From: Thermoplasmata archaeon
GTDB lineage: Archaea > Thermoplasmatota > Thermoplasmata > Thermoplasmatales > Thermoplasmataceae
Direction of reading: 5' to 3'
Assembly: GCA_021797955.1 (NCBI GenBank)
Contig: JAJZYV010000024.1
Span: forward strand, 1-10,842
Length of the DNA: 10,842 nt
Shown: in pieces, positions 1-6,373 of the stretch
How the letters are laid out: every line of letters begins with the position of its first letter
How positions within the stretch are numbered: the stretch's first letter is position 1
Position numbers and translations under genes: made by a program
Notes under the pieces: generated by a model
Told to the model about the DNA's origin: nothing
Seen by the model: the letters and a program-made list of their open reading frames with translations, nothing else
The model's database searches: none

Positions 1-138
1 CAATCTGGAGCAGGTTTAATCAGGTATTTCGATGAAGAAGAAATAGAAGGACCAGCACTCGATCCAAAATTAGTTATCTACATTGGAATTGCAATGGCCG
101 TTGTAGTAGAATTAGCAAAAGTTTTCTGGCCGCTTTAA
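1..138 (+). CDS. secG: Preprotein translocase subunit Sec61-beta (SecG), 3' part
   Basis: Frame 1 is open from the window edge to a TAA at 136-138 and encodes the last 45 residues of a small protein. It begins SGAGLIRYFDEEE after one Gln and ends in a single hydrophobic segment followed by KVFWPL. The SAGL(I/M)RYF-(D/E)EEE motif just before one C-terminal membrane helix is the hallmark of archaeal Sec61-beta, the small tail-anchored subunit that joins SecY (Sec61-alpha) and SecE (Sec61-gamma) in the protein-conducting channel. Only a short cytosolic N-terminus should be missing, since family members are about 50-60 residues long. Its stop lies 3 bp from the 3' end of the convergent wHTH gene. 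The identification is firm; the start and promoter are outside the window. Confidence 0.9.
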   Translation, partial: QSGAGLIRYFDEEEIEGPALDPKLVIYIGIAMAVVVELAKVFWPL

Positions 139-141
139 AAA

Positions 142-383
142 TTACTCTTCCTGAATATAGCAATAGAATCTTCTTCTCGTGTCAGTGAGGCATGGTTTTA
201 CTTTTATGAGATCTTCCTCCCTTAAGTGCTTCAAAGAACCCATTAATGCCCTTTTGGAAAGTCCAGTTTCCTTCATTAAAGTTTTTACATCTGCTATTTT
301 TATGTTCTTCAAAGTTAAGAGTATAAGTCTTGAAGAAGGCGTCAGTTCTTTAAATTTCTCTTCGGTTAACGTAAACCACCCAT
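142..383 (-). pseudogene. Small winged-helix (MarR/ArsR-like) DNA-binding protein; start codon missing, probable frameshift
   Basis: On the minus strand a frame is open from a TGA at 390-388 down to a TAA at 144-142, giving about 80 codons. It reads LTEEKFKELTPSSRLILLTL, then a helix-turn-helix (ADVKTLMKETGLSKRALMGS), a recognition-helix tail (LKHLREEDLIKV) and a basic wing (TDTRRRFYCYIQ). This is a compact winged-helix transcription-factor fold. No ATG, GTG or TTG lies in frame before the conserved N-terminal helix. A GTG at 379-377 and an ATG at 383-381 sit nearby in the other two frames. Dropping one base near position 370 would give a GTG start reading MVYLTEEKF, so a one-base frameshift or sequencing error is likely, although a near-cognate start is possible. 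A TATA-like box lies at 395-403. The gene is divergent from the pilin-like gene and may regulate it (inference). Confidence 0.6.
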
Positions 384-394
384 TAGTTCATTGG

Positions 395-403
395 TATAAA
401 TTT
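395..403 (-). promoter_or_regulatory. TATA-like box for the wHTH gene
   Basis: On the minus strand the bases read aaatttata. Archaeal spacing would place the transcription start near 370-377, which is where the wHTH reading frame begins. That supports this being, or having been, an expressed gene. No other support. Confidence 0.4.
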
Positions 404-498
404 TACTTCAAAATTATGCGAACTCCAATGTGGAAATAACTGGATATTATTATATTTTTAAATCCTTTTTAATCCTGCAATATTCCAAAATTAGTTTA

Positions 499-508
499 TG
501 TACGTACA
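499..508. promoter_or_regulatory. Perfect 10-bp palindrome upstream of the pilin-like gene
   Basis: The sequence tgtacgtaca equals its own reverse complement. It lies 11 bp upstream of the TATA box at 520-527 and between two divergent genes, a usual place for an operator or activator site. Function is inferred. Confidence 0.35.
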
Positions 509-519
509 CATAACAAAGA

Positions 520-527
520 TTTTTATA
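520..527 (+). promoter_or_regulatory. TATA box of the pilin-like gene
   Basis: The bases tttttata start 34 bp upstream of the ATG at 554. The expected transcription start falls within a few bases of that ATG, so the message should be leaderless or nearly so. Confidence 0.55.
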
Positions 528-528
528 C

Positions 529-548
529 AGAGTATTACTAAATACTCT
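529..548. promoter_or_regulatory. Perfect 8+8 bp inverted repeat between TATA box and start codon
   Basis: The arms agagtatt (529-536) and aatactct (541-548) are exact reverse complements around a 4-base centre, acta. The dyad begins right after the TATA box and ends five bases before the ATG, covering the initiation region. A dimeric winged-helix protein bound here would be expected to block polymerase. The site could instead be a chance AT-rich dyad; with a leaderless message it would not form an RNA hairpin in a 5' UTR. Confidence 0.45.
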
Positions 549-553
549 CATAC

Positions 554-3451
554 ATGAAGGATGTCAGAAAGCCTGAAAAAGCTGTAAGTGAGATCATAGG
601 TGCAATTCTTTTATTTGCCATAGCCAGTGTGCTGCTCACAAGTTTCATACTTTGGTATGTTCCCAGCACTGGCACAAACAATGATCTGACCTATCAGGGA
701 AGTACTCAAAGTGCTTTTTCGTCGCTGGACTCAAAGTTACTAGATCCAAGTAACACTCCAGGAAGTTCAATTTCGCAAAGTTTCCCCATCGGCATTAGTG
801 GAACTCCACCTTTTACCCCAACTCAAAGTACGAACCTTTACTACTCTAACAATTTTAATGCCTCATTAAGTTACAAACTCAAAGTTAATTATACAAATGT
901 TGTTACGAACAAAACGGTTAATGTGGCTGCTTGCGCAAATGCAACTACAAGTAATATTCTAAATAATAATTATGTAGATCAGCAATTTAAATTTGCCATA
1001 AATTTTCAGGAGACTGGTCTACCCGCTGGGTATTACTGGACCGTAACTCTAGGGGGAACACAAAAGTCAGGTAGTCCGGTTGCTTCCAATATTCCAAATA
1101 TAGTTTCATTTAGCTTGCCAAGAGGTTCCTATAGTTACAGTATATTCTCTGATAATCAAACAGTTCTCCCTAGTCCATCTGCGGGAACTGTAAAGGTCAC
1201 AGATCAAGAAACAACCTTAAAAGTGGAGTTTTCCAATTCAACAGCACTTCAAAAGAGTGTGGTTGCATCGGCCTTCGGACCTACAACGGAAGTAAATAAC
1301 ATAAATTCAGCAAATTCTATAGGAATTATATGTAACAATAAACTTACTAAAATAACAGATGAAAATTATTGGCTTAATAATACTGCATTAAAAATGGGAA
1401 CTGAAAATTATTATCCACTGGCTTCGCAGCAATTCTGCGCTAATAAAAACACTCCAGTAAGTTATTTAAAATTTTATTTGGAACCAAATACAAACTTCTG
1501 TAAACAAGTAGTTCAAGGAAACGCCAGTTTGTTTACTGAAATCTCTACTTCTCCTTTTTCCACAAGTTCCATCTTTGCATTTAATTTTACAAATGTCAGT
1601 CACTCCCACGGCTCAAGCGAATACACTTCTAGCTCAATTCCAATAAACGCCACCCTTAAAAACCCAAAAAAGGGCGAAACTATATATCTCAATCCTACAG
1701 GTTCTGATAAAACATATTACATAAACTTCTTTGAGGCAGTAAATGAATCAGCCAATAACTATCCAAAGAATGTAAACAATGTTAAGGGGTTTCTGAAATT
1801 CGATAATCAAAACTCTGGATATGGATATGGACCAAACGAATTCATAGGAACAATTTCAAATCCTACAACCTTCTCTAACACTGGAGTTTCATACTACTAT
1901 GAGGCCACTGTCAGTGCAGAAGGATGTAGTATTAATGGACATTCAAATCAAGCAATACAAACAGACTTTTATATTATCTCAGAGCAACTAATCACTTCAA
2001 ACAGTTATTATTATTTTCTTTTAGGATATAATATAACGAGTAATGCTGCCAAGGGAAAATTAATAGTTCAACAAACAGGTCTCCCCTCCGGTTCCAATTG
2101 GAACTTCTATCTTGGAGGAAAGCATTACTCCCCTAGCACGACTCAACAGTCAAGTTTAACGATTTGTGCCCCTGCAGGAGAACAATATAATTATAGTGTG
2201 AAAGACGTAGGAAATTACGTACCTAACCCAGTAACCGGTTTCGTATCAATAGTTCAAGGGAAAACTGCCTACATTAATATAAGTTATTTTGAACCTGTAG
2301 GTTCACTGCCAAGTTATTGGGCAATTTCTGACAAAGGAATTCAATGTTTCAATTTAAGTAAAACTGCATTGATAAACTATATCTCTTTATTTTTGTACAA
2401 TTATACAATCCCTCCAGGGAATGAGGCTAACAGCATTCCAACGAACTATATCCAAATCAACATTTTCAACCAGTCAATTCTTAACAAGGGAAAACTTATA
2501 TCAAGTCGCATAATTAAAGTGGATCAAACTGGTTGGGTGCAGGTATTTCTTACCAATTCCACAATTGGATATAAGCCTTTAAAGTTTACGTCAGGAACGT
2601 ACGAAATCTGTATTTCAGATGTAAACAGCACTGGGAGTTCAAGCTATTCTGGCGACATTGGATGGGGATTTGCGACTATGGGGGGATACGACAGCTATCT
2701 TGAAAGAGTAATGTCAAATTCTCTTAGCGGTGATATTGGAACGGTACGTGGGTCAACAGTGACCCAGTACAACTCTAATTCCCCCAACACTTGCACTGTC
2801 ACTAACCAGACTTTTATGTATCAAATAGGGTGTTACAATGTCAGTTCATCCAGTAAAATTTTGCATTACACTATATGCCCCAGCATAAAGATATACGGCT
2901 CTATCAATTCAAAGGGTCAAACTCAGTTTACCTTAACAGAAACTGAAGTTCTACAGGATGGAATTGTTCTTACCGCTGGTAAAGGGGTTACTTATGTCAC
3001 AGTCAATCCTCTTCCAATTAGGGTAGTAGATTCCAGTAAGCGAGGAATATCTCTGAGTTCAATAGCATACAACATGAGCATTCAAAAGGGAATTTCAACT
3101 TCTGTTAGCGGAAGCGGAAGCACCATAGTTTCAATGACAATGAAAAGTCAGACAGCTACAAATTACACCGTGGGGAATAGTTATGTTTTTAGTAATAAAC
3201 TGGGTCCTGTGGATAGTATAGAACTACTGCGATACAACTACACAATTCACTCTTCATACGCTAAATACTGGGCAGATACACTTTACAGTGAACTACTTGG
3301 AAGCGGGCAAAACTATTCTTCATTTTTGCTATTCCACCATTTTAAATTTAAGCTGTCTGGCAGTACGGAAAAAGTAAGTATGTACGGGGGAAGCGTTCCG
3401 CTTTATTCAGTAAACTTTAAACTTGTAAATTTCGAGATAGACTCCATCTGA
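554..3451 (+). CDS. Giant pilin-like surface protein with class III signal peptide and two GLP(A/S)G repeats
   Basis: This 965-residue protein starts with a short basic leader, then KAVSEIIGAILLFAIA and a hydrophobic stretch to about residue 35. That is the archaeal type IV pilin N-terminal motif; processing by a PibD/EppA-type prepilin peptidase is predicted after Ala10. The rest is Ser/Thr/Asn-rich, low in Lys/Arg, and predicted extracellular. Two related domains occur, residues 147-227 (core TGLPAGYYWTVTLGG) and 501-580 (core TGLPSGSNWNFYLGG). These resemble beta-sandwich repeats known from large secreted proteins of Thermoplasmatales. About 26 N-X-S/T sequons suggest heavy N-glycosylation, and 11 cysteines are scattered along it. 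Ordinary pilins are 100-200 residues, so this is more likely an adhesin, minor pilin or surface-layer component than a main pilin subunit. It is convergent with the pyrophosphatase gene. No pilus assembly genes are in the window. Exact role unknown. Confidence 0.8.
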   Translation: MKDVRKPEKAVSEIIGAILLFAIASVLLTSFILWYVPSTGTNNDLTYQGSTQSAFSSLDSKLLDPSNTPGSSISQSFPIGISGTPPFTPTQSTNLYYSNNFNASLSYKLKVNYTNVVTNKTVNVAACANATTSNILNNNYVDQQFKFAINFQETGLPAGYYWTVTLGGTQKSGSPVASNIPNIVSFSLPRGSYSYSIFSDNQTVLPSPSAGTVKVTDQETTLKVEFSNSTALQKSVVASAFGPTTEVNNINSANSIGIICNNKLTKITDENYWLNNTALKMGTENYYPLASQQFCANKNTPVSYLKFYLEPNTNFCKQVVQGNASLFTEISTSPFSTSSIFAFNFTNVSHSHGSSEYTSSSIPINATLKNPKKGETIYLNPTGSDKTYYINFFEAVNESANNYPKNVNNVKGFLKFDNQNSGYGYGPNEFIGTISNPTTFSNTGVSYYYEATVSAEGCSINGHSNQAIQTDFYIISEQLITSNSYYYFLLGYNITSNAAKGKLIVQQTGLPSGSNWNFYLGGKHYSPSTTQQSSLTICAPAGEQYNYSVKDVGNYVPNPVTGFVSIVQGKTAYINISYFEPVGSLPSYWAISDKGIQCFNLSKTALINYISLFLYNYTIPPGNEANSIPTNYIQINIFNQSILNKGKLISSRIIKVDQTGWVQVFLTNSTIGYKPLKFTSGTYEICISDVNSTGSSSYSGDIGWGFATMGGYDSYLERVMSNSLSGDIGTVRGSTVTQYNSNSPNTCTVTNQTFMYQIGCYNVSSSSKILHYTICPSIKIYGSINSKGQTQFTLTETEVLQDGIVLTAGKGVTYVTVNPLPIRVVDSSKRGISLSSIAYNMSIQKGISTSVSGSGSTIVSMTMKSQTATNYTVGNSYVFSNKLGPVDSIELLRYNYTIHSSYAKYWADTLYSELLGSGQNYSSFLLFHHFKFKLSGSTEKVSMYGGSVPLYSVNFKLVNFEIDSI
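992..1234 (+). repeat. GLPxG surface-domain repeat, copy 1 (protein residues 147-227)
   Basis: Protein-level repeat inside the pilin-like gene. It shares with copy 2 the pattern TGLP-(A/S)-G-x3-W-x3-LGG, then an aromatic S-Y-S stretch, P-x-P-x-x-G-x-V and a closing strand. The order fits a PEGA-like beta-sandwich. DNA identity between the copies is low, so the duplication is old. Confidence 0.6.
2054..2293 (+). repeat. GLPxG surface-domain repeat, copy 2 (protein residues 501-580)
   Basis: Second copy of the about 80-residue domain, with core TGLPSGSNWNFYLGG, then YNYSV, a VPNPVTGFVSI strand and a final YINISY strand. It differs from copy 1 in carrying a cysteine (Cys538). Confidence 0.6.
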
Positions 3452-3456
3452 AAATG

Positions 3457-3478
3457 AACTGAGTAAAATATTTAAAAA
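3457..3478. terminator. AT-rich convergent termination region
   Basis: A 27-bp gap separates the stops of the pilin-like gene (+) and the pyrophosphatase gene (-). Read on the minus strand it gives a T-rich tract (aatttttaaatatttta) straight after the pyrophosphatase stop, the kind of signal archaeal polymerase stops at. The plus-strand signal is weaker. Confidence 0.3.
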
Positions 3479-4027
3479 TTAATCAAATTCCATTTCAAAT
3501 TTTTCATCGAAACTTTTCATTGATCCTGATATTTGTTTCCTTGCTTCCTCTGCGTTCCCATAATCACTTACAGACGTTTTCTTTCCTTCCAATATTTTGT
3601 AAGTTTCAAAAAAGTTTTTAATTTCTGCCAGCAGTTGTGGATTGACATCAGTGATATCGTTAATTTTTTTGTTCATGGGGTCTTTTGAGGCAACTGCAAT
3701 GATCTTATCATCTTTATCCCCCCCATCGATCATGTGCATTACTCCAATAGGACGTGCCTTAACTATAACTCCTGGATGTAGCGGAAACGAAGTTAAAACC
3801 AATATATCGATTGGATCCCCATCATCATAGTACGTTCTTGGAACAAATCCGTAATCCGCAGGATACATTACAGATGAATGCAGGACTCTGTCCAGAATGA
3901 TGCCTGGGCCTTCCTTATTTACTTCGTATTTATTCCTGCTTCCCTTTGGTGTCTCAATAACAGCATTTACTTCATCTGGAGCATTCTCTCCCGGACTGGT
4001 TGTGATCCACAAACTATTATTTGCCAT
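3479..4027 (-). CDS. ppa: Inorganic pyrophosphatase, family I (soluble, Mg-dependent)
   Basis: The 182-residue cytosolic enzyme hydrolyses pyrophosphate to two phosphates, pulling nucleic-acid, tRNA-charging and activation reactions forward. The family I active-site set is complete. Glu25 and KYE (33-35) match E. coli Glu20, Lys29 and Glu31; Arg47 matches Arg43; Tyr59 in YPADYGFVP matches Tyr55. The metal signature DGDPID (69-74) gives Asp69, Asp71 and Asp74, and the second acidic loop gives Asp101, Asp106 and Lys108, matching Asp97, Asp102 and Lys104. The length is normal for archaeal homologues. The ATG at 4027 is preceded by a TATA box whose upstream end is 29 bp away, so the message is probably leaderless. 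It is transcribed alone and convergent with the pilin-like gene. Identification is firm. Confidence 0.95.
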   Translation of the reverse strand: MANNSLWITTSPGENAPDEVNAVIETPKGSRNKYEVNKEGPGIILDRVLHSSVMYPADYGFVPRTYYDDGDPIDILVLTSFPLHPGVIVKARPIGVMHMIDGGDKDDKIIAVASKDPMNKKINDITDVNPQLLAEIKNFFETYKILEGKKTSVSDYGNAEEARKQISGSMKSFDEKFEMEFD

Positions 4028-4047
4028 GCTTAGGGATAACTACAATA

Positions 4048-4056
4048 TTTATAATA
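4048..4056 (-). promoter_or_regulatory. TATA box of ppa
   Basis: On the minus strand the bases read tattataaa. The upstream end is 29 bp from the ATG at 4027, which predicts transcription starting at or next to the start codon. Confidence 0.5.
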
Positions 4057-4134
4057 ATATCTTGGATGGATTATTTGAGTAAGAAGAGAGCAATGCTAAC
4101 GGGGTCGTCCAAATATGGCCTCTATTTCTATAAC

Positions 4135-4148
4135 TGTTATATATAACA
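4135..4148 (+). promoter_or_regulatory. TATA box of taw1 inside a perfect 14-bp palindrome
   Basis: The bases tgttatatataaca are self-complementary. The TATA core starts 27 bp upstream of the GTG at 4164. A TATA box centred in a palindrome could load transcription factors in either direction, but the only gene to its left, ppa, has its own TATA box about 90 bp away. Confidence 0.5.
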
Positions 4149-4163
4149 TTAAACTAAAGCCAT

Positions 4164-5108
4164 GTGACCGAAAATAAATACGAACAGGTTTACAAAAAGC
4201 AGCATTACGGTCTAGTTGGAAAGCATTCAGCTGTAAAGGTATGCCATTGGACAAAGAGCGAATTAACAGGTGGAAAATCATGTTACAAGGGAACATTCTA
4301 TGGCATCAATTCACATCAGTGTGTTCAGATGACCCCAGCTTTGAATTCATGCACGGAAAACTGCTCATTTTGCTGGAGATTTAACGGGTTTGACTCAATG
4401 CACATAGGAGACGAAGATGATCCAGAATTTATTCTGGAGGAAAGCATAAAAGCCCATCTAAAATTGATATCAGGTTTCAAGGGCAACCCAAAGGTTAAAG
4501 AGGAAAAATGGAAGGAAGCTTCCAATCCAAAGCATATAGCAATTTCATTAACCGGAGAACCAACTCTCTACACAAGACTTGGAGAATTCATCGAACTTGC
4601 GCACAAGAGGGGCATGTCAACATTTCTGGTGACTAATGGAACACTGCCAATGGTACTGGAAAAATTGTCACCGTTGCCCACTCAATTATATGTAACAACA
4701 GCAGGTCCAGATAAAAAGACATTTAATGAACTATTGAACCCCACAATGGGGAATGCATGGGAAAATTTCCAAAAAACACTTGAGTTGTTGCCATCACTCA
4801 ACACAAGGAAGGTTATCAGACACACTCTTGTGAAAGATTTCAATATGCCATTTATAGAGGAATATGCAAAGATGGACAATATTGCATCACCGGATTTCAT
4901 CGAGTCAAAGGGGTATGTGCATGTTGGGCAATCAATTGCGAGATTATCAATTGATAATATGCCCTCTCACAAGGAAATTATGGATTTTACCAAGGATCTC
5001 GGATACAAGCTTAATTATGAAATAGTTGCTGACAGGGAAGAAAGCAGAGTATCATTACTTGCGAAGGATCCTTCAAAGGCAAAGATAGACTTCGAAAATA
5101 TAAAATAA
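4164..5108 (+). CDS. taw1: tRNA 4-demethylwyosine synthase (Taw1/TYW1), radical SAM enzyme
   Basis: This 314-residue protein is the archaeal stand-alone form of TYW1, without the flavodoxin domain of the eukaryotic enzyme. It builds the tricyclic imidazopurine core of wyosine at G37 of tRNA-Phe, using 1-methylguanosine, pyruvate and SAM. The radical SAM cluster motif is CTENCSFC (Cys63, Cys67, Cys70). Three more cysteines, Cys27, Cys40 and Cys53, sit where archaeal Taw1 binds a second [4Fe-4S] cluster. SLTGEPTLY (about 129-136) is the GEP motif near the SAM site. The start is GTG at 4164; an ATG two bases earlier is in another frame and runs straight into TGA. The TATA spacing (27 bp) agrees with the GTG as a leaderless start. 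The gene ends 37 bp before the acyl-CoA dehydrogenase, which has its own TATA-like box. Identification is firm. Confidence 0.95.
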   Translation: MTENKYEQVYKKQHYGLVGKHSAVKVCHWTKSELTGGKSCYKGTFYGINSHQCVQMTPALNSCTENCSFCWRFNGFDSMHIGDEDDPEFILEESIKAHLKLISGFKGNPKVKEEKWKEASNPKHIAISLTGEPTLYTRLGEFIELAHKRGMSTFLVTNGTLPMVLEKLSPLPTQLYVTTAGPDKKTFNELLNPTMGNAWENFQKTLELLPSLNTRKVIRHTLVKDFNMPFIEEYAKMDNIASPDFIESKGYVHVGQSIARLSIDNMPSHKEIMDFTKDLGYKLNYEIVADREESRVSLLAKDPSKAKIDFENIK

Positions 5109-5115
5109 CAAACTC

Positions 5116-5124
5116 TTTTTTAAA
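5116..5124 (+). promoter_or_regulatory. TATA-like box of the acyl-CoA dehydrogenase gene
   Basis: The bases ttttttaaa start 30 bp upstream of the ATG at 5146. They could also serve as a T-rich terminator for taw1, whose stop is at 5108. Confidence 0.4.
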
Positions 5125-5145
5125 CCAATTAGCAATCGGGATGCA

Positions 5146-6339
5146 ATGCTTGATTTTACATTTAGCGAGGAACAGTTACTTTTAAGAAAAACAGTTCGAG
5201 AATTCTGTCAGAGAGAAATCACACCGCGAATAAAGGAAATGATGAACAAGAGAAAAATTCCTAAGGAGATAAAAGACGGAATGGCAAGAATGGGGCTGCT
5301 TGGAATGGCAATTCCAGAAAAATATGGTGGACCCGGATATGATCCGGTAACCATAGGTATTGTTGCAGAGGAGATCGGAAGAGCAGATCCTACAGTTTCA
5401 ATTCCAGTTTTTTTCTTGGTGGATAATGCCTGGGCATACCTACTGGCAAAGTATGGAAGTGAAAAGCTGAAAGAGGAAATATTGCAAGATGTTGTAACAG
5501 GCAAGAAGTATATTGGCATTGCGTCAACAGAGCCAGCATTTGGTTCTGACGTCGCTTCGATGACAACAGTAGCTGCAAGATCAGGAAACAGTCTTGTTAT
5601 AAACGGAGAAAAAAGTTACATAAGTCTTGTCAGAGATATTAAGGAACAGGGAGGAGGGTTTGTCACCGTGGCAAAGACTGATATAACTAAGCCTGGAACC
5701 TCTGGAACATCCCTGATCTATGTGCCTTACACAGAGGATCATATGGATATTACCTATCTTGAAGAAATGGGAAGGGAAGGATCGAGCTGGGGCGCATTTA
5801 GGATAAATAATCTGGAAGTACCTGAACACTACATTATAGGGAAAGAAAACCAGGGTTTTAAGATAATACATGAAGGCTTTGAATTTGCCAGAGCACTCAT
5901 TTCAGTAATAAGTGCTGGTGCAGCCTTAGAATCGATAGATAGGGGAGTGAATTACCTGAAACAGAGGGTTGCATTTGGAAAGGCACTCTCAAAGTTCCAG
6001 GGATTACAGTTTCAGGTCGCAGACAACGTGGCAAAAATGGAAACAGCCTTGGACCTCGGCTACAAAACACTGTGGATTTACGATCAGGAGCAGAGATTCG
6101 GTAAGTATACGAGATTTCAGGTAAGTAAAGAAGTGGCGAAGGCAAAGATGCTATCAACTACATGGGCTTTCGATGCAATTAATGATGCGCTTCAATGGCA
6201 GGGTGCGTTCGGTTACTCGAAGGATTGCCCTGAGGAATGGGCATTAAGAGGTGTAAGGTCCTTCATGCTTGCCGAGGGCTCAAGAGAGATAATGAAGCAA
6301 ATAATTGCCAGAGAGACCATTGGCAAGGAATATATCTAG
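5146..6339 (+). CDS. Acyl-CoA dehydrogenase family flavoprotein
   Basis: The 397-residue cytosolic FAD enzyme has the full acyl-CoA dehydrogenase layout. It has an N-terminal helical domain (from FTFSEEQLLLRKTVREF to MAIPEKYGGPGYDP, residues 4-67) and a beta domain with the flavin/substrate motif TEPAFGSD (128-135) and INGEKSYIS (152-160). The C-terminal helical domain carries RVAFGKALSKFQGLQFQVAD and QWQGAFGYSKD. The catalytic base is the Glu of LAEGSREI (Glu377), matching Glu376 of the medium-chain enzyme. It should dehydrogenate an acyl-CoA at C2-C3 and pass electrons to an electron-transfer flavoprotein. Fatty-acid or branched-chain amino-acid breakdown is likely, but the chain length cannot be read. 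The start at 5146 is preferred over an out-of-frame ATG at 5141. It follows taw1 without functional linkage. Confidence 0.9.
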   Translation: MLDFTFSEEQLLLRKTVREFCQREITPRIKEMMNKRKIPKEIKDGMARMGLLGMAIPEKYGGPGYDPVTIGIVAEEIGRADPTVSIPVFFLVDNAWAYLLAKYGSEKLKEEILQDVVTGKKYIGIASTEPAFGSDVASMTTVAARSGNSLVINGEKSYISLVRDIKEQGGGFVTVAKTDITKPGTSGTSLIYVPYTEDHMDITYLEEMGREGSSWGAFRINNLEVPEHYIIGKENQGFKIIHEGFEFARALISVISAGAALESIDRGVNYLKQRVAFGKALSKFQGLQFQVADNVAKMETALDLGYKTLWIYDQEQRFGKYTRFQVSKEVAKAKMLSTTWAFDAINDALQWQGAFGYSKDCPEEWALRGVRSFMLAEGSREIMKQIIARETIGKEYI

Positions 6340-6346
6340 GCAAAAC

Positions 6347-6354
6347 TTATTAAT
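6347..6354 (+). promoter_or_regulatory. TATA-like box of the zinc-ribbon membrane protein gene
   Basis: The bases ttattaat start 27 bp upstream of the ATG at 6374 and just after the dehydrogenase stop at 6339. This spacing is the main reason for choosing 6374 over an in-frame ATG at 6305. Confidence 0.45.
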
Positions 6355-6373
6355 ACACAAACCATTGATAACT

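Noticed and set aside
179..439. 86-codon plus-strand frame
   Set aside because: It lies opposite the wHTH gene, whose minus-strand translation shows clear helix-turn-helix features. The plus-strand product has no recognisable character.
6305..6373. Longer start for the zinc-ribbon membrane protein
   Set aside because: The extra 23 residues overlap the dehydrogenase 3' end and have no membrane or domain character. The TATA-like box at 6347 fits only the ATG at 6374.
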